A stretch of 5,442 nt of DNA, from NCBI GenBank assembly GCA_017438085.1, contig JAFRWH010000232.1, positions 1-5,442 on the forward strand, read 5' to 3'. Every line of letters starts with the position of its first letter. The first letter of the stretch is position 1. Origin of the DNA: Bacillota bacterium (GTDB taxonomy: Bacteria; Bacillota_A; Clostridia; Peptostreptococcales; Anaerovoracaceae). The translations under genes were made by a program, and so were the position numbers. Positions 1 to 5,442 of the stretch are shown here, piece after piece. A model generated the notes under the pieces. That model was not told the DNA's origin, did no database searches, and worked only from the letters and a program-made list of their open reading frames with translations.

Positions 1-1
1 C

Positions 2-1165
2 GGCATTCTTTTGCAGAACACCTTCCGCTCCATGCTGAAGATGGGGGTCACCACTGCCATCGGAGGCAACTGCGGCTCCAACAGGGCAGACCCTGCGCGC
101 ATGCTGGACTACATAGACGAACATGGAAACACCGTAAATCTCGGCCTTTTTGTGGGCCATGGATGGCTGAGGGAAGCATGCGGGCTCACAGACAGGTACA
201 GCCCTGCTGATGAAAAATTGCAGAGCAGACTGGCCGAGATGGCGCAGGAGCGTCTGGATGCAGGCTGCATGGGAGTTTCCTTCGGGCTTGAGTACATACC
301 AGGCACAGGCAACGAAGAGATACTAAAGCTTGCAGCGCTATGCACGCCTTCCGGGCGGCTGGTGTCCAGCCATGTCCGCGGCGATGTGGGCAAGGTATTC
401 GGGGCCGTCAGGGAAATGGCCGATATGGCTCAAAAGACCGGCTGCAGAGTGCAGATTTCGCATATTGGCAGCATGGGCGGCTACGGACAGATGAAGCAGC
501 TGCTGAAGGAGATCGAGGGCTACAGGGCAGCCGGAGCGGATATGGCCTGCAATTGCTATCCTTACAATGCATTTTCCACCTATATCGGTTCTGCGGTTTA
601 TGACGAAGGCTGCATGGAGGACTATCAGGCGGATCACAGTTCCATAATGATGGCTACGGGAAGATATGCAGGGCAGCGCTGCACTAAAGAAATATTCGAG
701 TGGGAAAGAAAAAATGCTCCTCAGGACCTGACCATTGGCTTCCTGATGAAGGAAGAGGATGTGGAGATGGCTCTTCGTCACCCTCTGGTGATGCTTGGAA
801 GCGACGGCATGCTGCTGGGAGATCAGGGCCACCCGAGGGTCTCCGGGACCTTCCCACGCTTTATAGCTAATTATGTAAGACCCGGAAAAGTCGGGCTTAT
901 GGAGGGCATCGCAAAAATGACATCCATGCCTGCGGAGCGGCTGAGGCTGCCCCAAAAAGGCAGTTTCAAGAGCGGCTGCGATGCGGATATAGTAATATTT
1001 GACTTTGAAAGAATCAAAGACAGGTCAACATTTGAAGAGCCTTTCAGATCGCCTGCAGGAATAGACTATGTGCTGCTTGGCGGGCAGATAGCCTGCCAAA
1101 ACGGCGTCATCATAGCTGACAGGCTGGGACGCTCTGTAAGGTACGGCGATCAGCTGCATTCCTGA
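2..1165 (+). CDS. N-acyl-D-amino-acid deacylase (D-aminoacylase family amidohydrolase), 5' truncated
   Basis: Zinc amidohydrolase predicted to remove the acyl group from N-acyl-D-amino acids, in the cytoplasm. The frame is open to the left edge (Gly-Ile-Leu precede the TTG at 11), so that TTG is not a start; 387 residues remain of a family usually near 480-530. The N-terminal HxH metal motif is lost upstream. Visible landmarks are GVTTAIGGNCG with the zinc cysteine (codon 71-73), SSHVRGD (His codon 371-373), QISHIGS (His codon 461-463), GSDG with the catalytic Asp (codon 803-805) and HPRVSGTFPRF. The His-His and His-Asp intervals (30 and 114 residues) match Alcaligenes D-aminoacylase as I recall it (H220, H250, D366). 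The C-terminus carries the KMTSMPAERL, G-CDADIVIFD and GIDYVLLGG blocks typical of the family. The acyl and amino-acid specificity (neutral, Asp or Glu) cannot be read from this fragment. It probably shares a transcript with the hydrolase 16 bases downstream. Confidence 0.88.
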   Translation, partial: GILLQNTFRSMLKMGVTTAIGGNCGSNRADPARMLDYIDEHGNTVNLGLFVGHGWLREACGLTDRYSPADEKLQSRLAEMAQERLDAGCMGVSFGLEYIPGTGNEEILKLAALCTPSGRLVSSHVRGDVGKVFGAVREMADMAQKTGCRVQISHIGSMGGYGQMKQLLKEIEGYRAAGADMACNCYPYNAFSTYIGSAVYDEGCMEDYQADHSSIMMATGRYAGQRCTKEIFEWERKNAPQDLTIGFLMKEEDVEMALRHPLVMLGSDGMLLGDQGHPRVSGTFPRFIANYVRPGKVGLMEGIAKMTSMPAERLRLPQKGSFKSGCDADIVIFDFERIKDRSTFEEPFRSPAGIDYVLLGGQIACQNGVIIADRLGRSVRYGDQLHS

Positions 1166-1170
1166 TGCAG

Positions 1171-1175
1171 GGAGG
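1171..1175 (+). promoter_or_regulatory. Ribosome binding site of the MBL-fold hydrolase gene
   Basis: GGAGG lies 6 bases before the ATG at 1182 and just after the TGA (1163-1165) of the deacylase gene. It fixes the start of the next gene. The tight spacing supports translation from a shared mRNA. Confidence 0.8.
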
Positions 1176-1181
1176 ACGGGT

Positions 1182-1940
1182 ATGAAACTCATCTGGCACG
1201 GCACAGCTTCGGTGGAGTTGATTTGCGGAGAGGGACGGATACTGTTCGATCCCTTTGTACCGCTCAGGCATTCTGCTGTGCCTGTCTCAATAGATGAATA
1301 CGACGGGTTCACGGACATCTTCATCACCCATGGCCATTTTGACCACATCGTAAACATTCACCAGATCGCAGGGCGAAACCACGATGTAAGGGTATATTGC
1401 ACTAATACTCCGTATAAAACATTGCGCAGCTATGGCGTTCCTGAGAAAAACCTGGTGCTGACGGGCTTTGATCAGAGTCTGGATGTGAATGGCTTCCATA
1501 TCCGGACTTTTCACGGGAAGCATGCGGTGCTGCCGACCGCTTCATGGAGCAGACTTAAATACATATTAAAGTCCCCGGTTCTTGGCAATCTGCCGCAGAT
1601 CGTAAAACACAACCCCAGATGCAGGGAAAACGATGAAACTGTCTTCTACTGGATCGAGGCTGATGGCAGAAGCCTGGCTCTTATGGGCAGTCTGAACCTG
1701 CGGGAAGACAGTGAATACCCTGCAGATGCAGATCTTCTGGTGCTGCCATACAATGGCTGGGAGGATAACTTCCCGCCGGCTATGAGAGTCATCGAAAGGC
1801 TTAAGCCGAAACGGGTTGCGCTGGATCACTACGACGACACATTTCCTCCGCTGACCATGCCTTTGGACCTGTCGCCTGTACTTGATCTGGATACTATTCC
1901 TGTAGAGGCACTGGAACTGCACCGGGAAGTGGAAGTGTAG
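1182..1940 (+). CDS. Metallo-beta-lactamase-fold metal-dependent hydrolase
   Basis: A 252-residue cytoplasmic protein with no signal peptide or membrane segment. It has the MBL fold typical of the UlaG-like / UPF0173 branch: the opening strands MKLIWHGTASVEL and ILFDPF, then the metal motif THGHFDH (H50, H52, D54, H55), a further His-rich turn FHGKH (H111, H114), and a late ALDHYDDTFPP (H216) that would supply the last metal histidine. At the place where family members usually have Gly-Asp for the metal-bridging aspartate, this protein reads LMGSLNL, so Ser170 replaces Asp. That could mean a single-metal or altered site, or a neighbouring Asp taking over. The substrate is unknown; candidates are lactone or phosphodiester hydrolysis. 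The start is well supported by GGAGG six bases upstream. The position directly after a D-amino-acid deacylase suggests a linked catabolic or detoxifying role, which is inference only. Confidence 0.85.
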   Translation: MKLIWHGTASVELICGEGRILFDPFVPLRHSAVPVSIDEYDGFTDIFITHGHFDHIVNIHQIAGRNHDVRVYCTNTPYKTLRSYGVPEKNLVLTGFDQSLDVNGFHIRTFHGKHAVLPTASWSRLKYILKSPVLGNLPQIVKHNPRCRENDETVFYWIEADGRSLALMGSLNLREDSEYPADADLLVLPYNGWEDNFPPAMRVIERLKPKRVALDHYDDTFPPLTMPLDLSPVLDLDTIPVEALELHREVEV

Positions 1941-1989
1941 ATTAATACGACAAGAATCTGAAAAATACATCGGTATACACAGTAGAAAC

Positions 1990-2505
1990 ATGATAAAGAC
2001 AGAGAGATTAAGCATAAGGCGGATAAGGGCTGAGGACTGGAAAGGCATACAGGCTATATGGGCGGATGCGGAGAAGTCCGTATACGCTCAGTATGATGCG
2101 CCGAACGATCCTTCTGAGGCTTCTGTCCGCAGACGGGTAGATCGCTGGGCTTCGGTTTCCGACAGCATGGAACACATATTCTATGGGGTATTCCTTCAGG
2201 ACGATCTGATTGGCTATGTGGGTCTTCACAATACCGGCCCATCCTATGAGATCGGCTACTGCTTCCGTTCGGATCAGCACAGAAAAGGCTACGCAAAGGA
2301 AAGCATCAGGGCCATACTTGAGCACCTTGCATCCAAAGGCATAAGATATTTCAGCGCAGGCACTGCGCTCAATAATACTCCTTCTGTAAATCTGCTCAGG
2401 TCCCTGGGCTTTGTGCAGACAGGTACGGAACTGGTCTCCTTTTACAAGGATGAAAAGGGCCGCGACATCTGGTTCAAAGGTGGTGTATACGAGCTGAAGC
2501 TGTGA
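1990..2505 (+). CDS. GNAT family N-acetyltransferase (RimJ/RimL type)
   Basis: A 171-residue acetyl-CoA-dependent N-acetyltransferase of the Acetyltransf_3 / RimJ-RimL branch. The N-terminus MIKTERLSIRRIRAEDW is the usual TERL-lR-l--eD opening. The central strands LIGYVGLH and YEIGYCF lead into the pyrophosphate-binding loop HRKGYA (residues 97-102), followed by the helix KESIRAILEHL. The C-terminal motif ALNNTPSVNLLRSLGF (N129, S132) is the family's N-xx-S block. Length is normal for the family. Relatives act on ribosomal-protein N-termini, amino acids or antibiotics, and the target here cannot be told. The ATG at 1990 is the first standard start after the TAG of the upstream gene, but there is no good Shine-Dalgarno before it (only GTAGAAAC), so translation may be weak. 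The 49-base gap from the MBL-fold gene leaves co-transcription open. Confidence 0.9.
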   Translation: MIKTERLSIRRIRAEDWKGIQAIWADAEKSVYAQYDAPNDPSEASVRRRVDRWASVSDSMEHIFYGVFLQDDLIGYVGLHNTGPSYEIGYCFRSDQHRKGYAKESIRAILEHLASKGIRYFSAGTALNNTPSVNLLRSLGFVQTGTELVSFYKDEKGRDIWFKGGVYELKL

Positions 2506-2521
2506 GAAGATAACTATAGAG

Positions 2522-2551
2522 TTGGAATCGGGGAAGGCTTTATGCTAAACT
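2522..2551 (+). promoter_or_regulatory. Candidate sigma-A promoter for the lipoprotein gene
   Basis: TTGGAA (2522-2527) is 18 bases from TAAACT (2546-2551), which is preceded by TGC, an extended -10 element. Both hexamers match consensus at 4 of 6 positions. A 6-bp inverted repeat AACTGT / ACAGTT (2548-2553 and 2561-2566, 7-base loop) overlaps the -10 and the likely start point, and could be an operator or chance. This is by-eye matching only. Confidence 0.35.
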
Positions 2552-2577
2552 GTCATCGGAACAGTTCAATCAATTTT

Positions 2578-2582
2578 GGGAG
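2578..2582 (+). promoter_or_regulatory. Ribosome binding site deciding the lipoprotein start
   Basis: GGGAG with 8 bases to the ATG at 2591 favours that ATG over the in-frame TTG at 2576, which would overlap this site and add five residues ahead of the signal peptide. Confidence 0.65.
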
Positions 2583-2590
2583 TTTGTGAA

Positions 2591-3373
2591 ATGAAAAAGA
2601 AAGCAATAATCGCATTTATGCTCTGCCTTGCTCTTCTGCTGTGCGGATGCGCAGGCGGACAGGGAGAACAGGAAGCGGATACTAAGGTTTTTGAACCTTT
2701 AGTGGGTGACTGGTACAGTGAGAACGGTCTTCTGCGGCTCAAGATCTATGAAAACGGCGGTTTTGAGATGAAAAGCCTTGGCGGAGATGCTGAGGGATAC
2801 CTGAAGTACTCGGAGGAGAACAATGCGGAGGGCGTAAGCGGGCCTCATTTCGACCTGTACCTGGAAAACAACGAGCTTTATTCAGAGTTTACCTGCCTGG
2901 TCCAGGACGAAAACTATCCCGGCACTCTGACTTTTGAACAGGGCATGGGGGCTGAACTGCTGACTCACGACTATGTGGAGCCGGAGAAGATCGACTGGAT
3001 CTATGCCAATTTCGTCAGCGATCTTAATTATGATATCGGAGAGCATGAAGAATTCGTAGCCTTTGATGACCCCGATTCTGTAGAGGTGCTCTTCACTGCT
3101 ATCAGAGACATAAAGGATTTCAAGTTCTACAACGCATTCATCAAGGACGTGACAGCCGGCGGTCAGGTCTCCTTCGGTGTGAATCTCATGTACGAGCAGC
3201 CGGAATTCAAGGGCGAGGTGCCGCTTAAGGTGAAGATGATCGTCCCCGGCGATTCTCCGAACAATGCGCTGTCCTATACGGATCCATTTACAGGCGCCAC
3301 CAGGTTCTATCTGATCGAGCTCAGCGGCTACGACGGATCCCTTCAGATGCTTGAACTCAGCACCGGACAATAA
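2591..3373 (+). CDS. Putative lipoprotein of unknown function
   Basis: A 260-residue secreted protein anchored as a lipoprotein. It begins with a lysine-rich n-region (MKKK), a hydrophobic core AIIAFMLCLALLL, and a lipobox L17-C18-G19-C20, after which C20 would be lipidated by Lgt and exposed by signal peptidase II. The mature part opens with a short flexible linker (AGGQGEQEADTK). A compact segment at about residues 35-75 follows (GDWYSENGLLRLKIYENGGFEMKS in two stretches, then GGDAEGYLKY), whose alternating aromatic and glycine pattern suggests beta-strands. The rest is acidic, rich in Asp, Glu and Tyr, with no motif I recognise. There are no further membrane segments. The start at 2591 is preferred because it gives a canonical signal peptide and has GGGAG eight bases upstream. 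The gene seems to be a single-gene transcript with its own candidate promoter and a terminator-like hairpin after it. No function is assigned; substrate-binding or cell-envelope roles are guesses. Confidence 0.8.
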   Translation: MKKKAIIAFMLCLALLLCGCAGGQGEQEADTKVFEPLVGDWYSENGLLRLKIYENGGFEMKSLGGDAEGYLKYSEENNAEGVSGPHFDLYLENNELYSEFTCLVQDENYPGTLTFEQGMGAELLTHDYVEPEKIDWIYANFVSDLNYDIGEHEEFVAFDDPDSVEVLFTAIRDIKDFKFYNAFIKDVTAGGQVSFGVNLMYEQPEFKGEVPLKVKMIVPGDSPNNALSYTDPFTGATRFYLIELSGYDGSLQMLELSTGQ

Positions 3374-3376
3374 CAG

Positions 3377-3428
3377 CCGGGAAGGGCAGAAAAAAGCCCA
3401 GAATTCTCCCGGAAAAACATTTGTTTTT
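3377..3428 (+). terminator. Weak terminator-like hairpin after the lipoprotein gene
   Basis: An outer stem CCGGGA (3377-3382) / TCCCGG (3407-3412) encloses an inner stem GGGC (3384-3387) / GCCC (3396-3399). An asymmetric internal loop separates them. The T-rich run TTTGTTTTT starts only 8 bases after the stem, with AAAAACA in between, so the geometry is poor for a classic Rho-independent terminator. Some attenuation between the lipoprotein gene and uvrA is plausible. Confidence 0.35.
3413..3428. promoter_or_regulatory. Possible degenerate SOS (LexA/DinR) box
   Basis: AAAAACA and TGTTTTT form a perfect 7-bp inverted repeat around TT. Its core AAAC-ATTT-GTTT (3415-3426) resembles the Firmicutes LexA box GAAC-N4-GTTC, with both outer bases changed symmetrically (G to A, C to T). 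It covers the candidate -35 of uvrA, a classic SOS gene. The AT-rich composition makes chance likely enough to keep confidence low. Confidence 0.3.
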
Positions 3429-3448
3429 ATAATTGTTTAGTGTATAAT
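3421..3448 (+). promoter_or_regulatory. uvrA promoter
   Basis: A perfect -10 TATAAT (3443-3448) has TTGTTT (3421-3426) upstream at 16 bases. Transcription would begin near 3455, giving a leader of about 33 bases. A second perfect TATAAT (3428-3433), part of a TATAATTG direct repeat 15 bases upstream, has no good -35 partner. Confidence 0.6.
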
Positions 3449-3473
3449 TGCAGAGTATCATTACTCTGCAATT
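3446..3473. repeat. Perfect 12-bp inverted repeat over the uvrA transcription start
   Basis: The left arm AATTGCAGAGTA (3446-3457) and right arm TACTCTGCAATT (3462-3473) are exact reverse complements around the loop TCAT. The left arm overlaps the last three bases of the -10. As DNA it is well placed to be a repressor operator. As RNA most of it would fold at the very 5' end of the transcript, just ahead of the ribosome binding site. It is not a recognised LexA site. It is unlikely to be a terminator, since no T run follows. Confidence 0.75.
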
Positions 3474-3478
3474 TCTAT

Positions 3479-3482
3479 GAGG
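3479..3482 (+). promoter_or_regulatory. uvrA ribosome binding site
   Basis: GAGG, followed by AAACC, lies 5 bases before the ATG at 3488, supporting that start. The inverted repeat ends only 5 bases upstream, so a hairpin there could influence ribosome access. Confidence 0.75.
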
Positions 3483-3487
3483 AAACC

Positions 3488-5442
3488 ATGCAAACAGATC
3501 TCGTAATAAAGGGCGCCAGAGCCCATAATCTTAAGAATATAGATATTACCATTCCAAGGGACAAAATGGTTGTGGTGACCGGCCTTTCGGGTTCGGGAAA
3601 ATCCAGCCTGGCTTTTGATACCATCTATGCAGAAGGCCAGAGGCGCTATGTGGAAAGCCTTTCTGCCTATGCCAGAATGTTCCTGGGACAGCTGGACAAG
3701 CCGGACGTGGATTCCATAGACGGCCTGAGTCCCGCCATTTCCATAGACCAGAAGACCACCTCCAAAAACCCCAGGTCCACTGTGGGTACTGTCACGGAGA
3801 TCTACGACTACCTGCGTCTGCTATATGCCCGCACAGGCATTCCTCACTGCCCTATCTGTGGCAGAGAGATCAGCAGCCAGACCGTGGATCAGATAGTTGA
3901 GCAGCTGATGGGGCAGGGAGAAGGCAGCAGGATCACCGTGCTGGCACCGGTCATCAGGGCTCAGAAGGGACAGCACGAAAAAATCCTTGAACGCATTCAG
4001 CGCGAAGGTTTCGTCCGCGTCCGCGTGGACGGAGAGATCAAGACTCTGGGAGAGGATGAGATAAAGCTTGCCAAGACCTACAAGCACAGCATAGATATCG
4101 TCGTCGACCGCATAGTGGTGCGCGATGGTCAGCAGGGGAGACTTTCGGAAGCCATCGAACTGGCTGTGAGCCAGGGCGACGGACTCTGCGCAGCGCTGGT
4201 GCAGAAAGGGGACGACAGCAGAGAGCTGGAGTTTTCCACCAAGCTGGCCTGCCCGGAGCACGGCGTCAGCCTGGGAGAGCTGGAGCCCAGAGACTTTTCC
4301 TTCAACTCGCCCTTCGGAGCCTGCCCTGAATGCAACGGACTGGGCTTTATTGAGCGCATGGATCCGGATCTTATAATAGAGGATCCGAAGCTTTCAATAA
4401 ATGCCGGAGCGCTTACCAAAGCCTTCGCATCAATGGAGTACGCAGGCTTCTACAAGCAGCTCATACAGGCGCTGGCAGACTACCACAAAGTATCTCTGGA
4501 TACGCCGTATAAGGACCTGCCGGAGGCCTTCACACACGAACTTTTATACGGCACCGGCGGCCGCAAACTGGATTACGGATACGTCAGAAGAGACGGCAGC
4601 ATTTCTCACAGGCACGATACCTTCGAGGGCATCATACCCAATCTGATGCGCCGTCACGGCTATACCAGCTCCGAGGCGATCAAAGCCAAGCTGGAGGACT
4701 ATATGTCCATAGACCTCTGTCCCTCCTGCCGCGGCAAGAGACTAAGGCCGGAGATACTGGCGGTCACCGTAGGCGGAAAAAATATTATCGAATTCACCGA
4801 GATGGCAGTCAGGGACGCCCTGGTCTTTACCGAGGACCTTCCGAACCATCTCAGCGAAAAGCACATGTCCATAGCAAGACTCATACTCAAAGAGATAGTC
4901 GCAAGGCTGAAGTTCCTGATCGAGGTGGGGCTGGATTATCTTACCCTGGCAAGAGCTTCCGCCAGCCTTTCCGGCGGCGAGAGCCAGAGAATAAGGCTGG
5001 CTACCCAGATAGGCTCTTCACTGGTCGGCGTAATGTACATACTCGACGAGCCTTCGATCGGCCTGCACCAGAAGGACAATCACATGCTGCTTCAGGCTCT
5101 TCGCAGCCTGACGGATCTTGGCAATACTCTTGTTATTGTAGAGCACGACCAGGAGACCATGGAGGCAGCGGACCAGATCATAGACATCGGTCCCGGCGCA
5201 GGGGAGCAGGGCGGCTATCTTGTGGCTCAGGGCACGTTGGAGGATATCAAGAACTGTCCCGAAAAATATGCGGAGACCATCGGACTTAAAGACTTCGACA
5301 TTGCGCCTGTTGAACGGAGCAAATCGTTTCTGATGGAATGCGGAATAGATTATGAGTTCAGGACTACTGTGGTAAAGGGAATACACACCGAAGAATCACT
5401 GCTCGGAGCGGCAGAGTGGATAGCGGGAGCAAAGGAGTACTA
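3488..5442 (+). CDS. uvrA: UvrA excinuclease ABC subunit A, first ATPase half, joined in frame to an NrdG-type fragment
   Basis: UvrA is the damage-recognition ATPase of nucleotide excision repair; it works as a dimer that loads UvrB on DNA. Residues 1 to about 592 match a normal UvrA: Walker [10 protein letters not shown] (32-40), [39 protein letters not shown], a Cys pair C121/C124 with CPEHG (C255), the zinc module C279-C282 and C411-C414 ([17 protein letters not shown]), ABC signature [16 protein letters not shown] (from 494), Walker [12 protein letters not shown] (D520, E521) and switch His H553 in VEHD. The usual continuation (about 350 residues: a linker with TG-YLSG, then a second ATPase module) is missing. 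From residue 586-592 (DIKNCPE) the frame runs into a different protein, NrdG-type. It is open at the right edge (651 codons plus TA). A UvrA lacking its second module should not work. No uvrB is adjacent on the left, although the two are often neighbours in Firmicutes. Confidence 0.9.
   Translation, partial: MQTDLVIKGARAHNLKNIDITIPRDKMVVVTGLSGSGKSSLAFDTIYAEGQRRYVESLSAYARMFLGQLDKPDVDSIDGLSPAISIDQKTTSKNPRSTVGTVTEIYDYLRLLYARTGIPHCPICGREISSQTVDQIVEQLMGQGEGSRITVLAPVIRAQKGQHEKILERIQREGFVRVRVDGEIKTLGEDEIKLAKTYKHSIDIVVDRIVVRDGQQGRLSEAIELAVSQGDGLCAALVQKGDDSRELEFSTKLACPEHGVSLGELEPRDFSFNSPFGACPECNGLGFIERMDPDLIIEDPKLSINAGALTKAFASMEYAGFYKQLIQALADYHKVSLDTPYKDLPEAFTHELLYGTGGRKLDYGYVRRDGSISHRHDTFEGIIPNLMRRHGYTSSEAIKAKLEDYMSIDLCPSCRGKRLRPEILAVTVGGKNIIEFTEMAVRDALVFTEDLPNHLSEKHMSIARLILKEIVARLKFLIEVGLDYLTLARASASLSGGESQRIRLATQIGSSLVGVMYILDEPSIGLHQKDNHMLLQALRSLTDLGNTLVIVEHDQETMEAADQIIDIGPGAGEQGGYLVAQGTLEDIKNCPEKYAETIGLKDFDIAPVERSKSFLMECGIDYEFRTTVVKGIHTEESLLGAAEWIAGAKEY
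5243..5442 (+). other. C-terminal fragment of anaerobic ribonucleotide reductase activating protein (NrdG-type radical SAM) fused to UvrA
   Basis: From [15 protein letters not shown] onward the translation no longer fits UvrA. It matches the C-terminal third of the NrdG/PFL-activase family, whose members install the glycyl radical on anaerobic ribonucleotide reductase using S-adenosylmethionine and a 4Fe-4S cluster. Recognisable blocks are [21 protein letters not shown], the hallmark [10 protein letters not shown], and WIAGAKEY, which in the family leads into YxLQxF; the final TA is compatible with that next Tyr. The radical SAM CxxxCxxC motif and the first two thirds of the protein are absent, so this fragment has no start of its own and could not be active. 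The family assignment is from memory of its conserved motifs; an alignment has not been run. Confidence 0.8.

Noticed and set aside
11..13. TTG at 11 as the start of the deacylase gene
   Set aside because: The frame is open to the left edge. The protein begins in the middle of a conserved block and lacks the N-terminal metal motif of its family, so the gene is cut by the window edge.
338..955. Long minus-strand open frame opposite the deacylase
   Set aside because: The translation has no recognisable domain, while the plus strand encodes a clear amidohydrolase. It is an antisense shadow.
1943..1951. TAATACGAC resembling the start of a T7 phage promoter
   Set aside because: Only the first nine bases match. 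The following bases diverge from the T7 core, so it is coincidence.
2576..2578. TTG at 2576 as the lipoprotein start
   Set aside because: It overlaps the ribosome binding site that serves the ATG at 2591, and would put MGVCE ahead of a normal MKKK signal peptide.
3446..3473. The 12-bp inverted repeat as a Rho-independent terminator
   Set aside because: It is AT-rich, no proper T run follows on either strand, and it lies between a good -10 and the uvrA ribosome binding site.
3821..4261. Minus-strand open frame inside uvrA, and similar ones at 4129-4419 and 5018-5386
   Set aside because: They are antisense to well-conserved UvrA or NrdG sequence, show no family motifs and have no ribosome binding site that would support them.
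3488..5442. A natural half-size UvrA or a designed UvrA-radical SAM fusion protein
   Set aside because: The added part is only a C-terminal fragment without the radical SAM cluster motif, and the UvrA part stops exactly at a sequence both families share. Misjoin or recombination explains it better.

Overview
The window looks like a piece of a Clostridia-type (Firmicutes) chromosome, probably a contig from an anaerobe. The base composition is moderate, AGA/AGG and ATA codons are common, the ribosome binding sites are Gram-positive-like GGAGG/GAGG, and the UvrA resembles Firmicutes UvrA. The taxonomic guess is inference; there is no rRNA or other marker. All genes lie on the + strand, and both window edges cut through coding sequence.

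Left part (1-2505): the 3' three quarters of an N-acyl-D-amino-acid deacylase (D-aminoacylase family amidohydrolase) runs in from the left edge. It is followed after 16 bases, with a good ribosome binding site, by a metallo-beta-lactamase-fold hydrolase, and 49 bases later by a GNAT acetyltransferase of the RimJ/RimL type. The first two are probably co-transcribed; the third may be. Middle (2506-3445): a candidate promoter precedes a single gene for an unrecognised lipoprotein, which ends in a weak terminator-like hairpin.

Right part (3413-5442): a dense control region (SOS-box-like dyad at the -35, perfect TATAAT -10, perfect 12-bp inverted repeat over the expected transcription start) leads into uvrA, the nucleotide excision repair damage sensor. 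The UvrA reading frame is normal through its whole first ATPase module up to about residue 592. At the shared heptapeptide DIKNCPE it then switches, without a frameshift, into the C-terminal part of an anaerobic ribonucleotide reductase activating protein (NrdG-type radical SAM). The second UvrA ATPase module is absent.

This uvrA/nrdG chimera is the most notable thing in the window. It is most simply explained by an assembly join, or a real deletion/recombination, through a short stretch shared by two unrelated genes; a functional fusion protein is less likely. No mobile element, CRISPR array, tRNA or rRNA was seen, and I found no convincing new multi-gene system.
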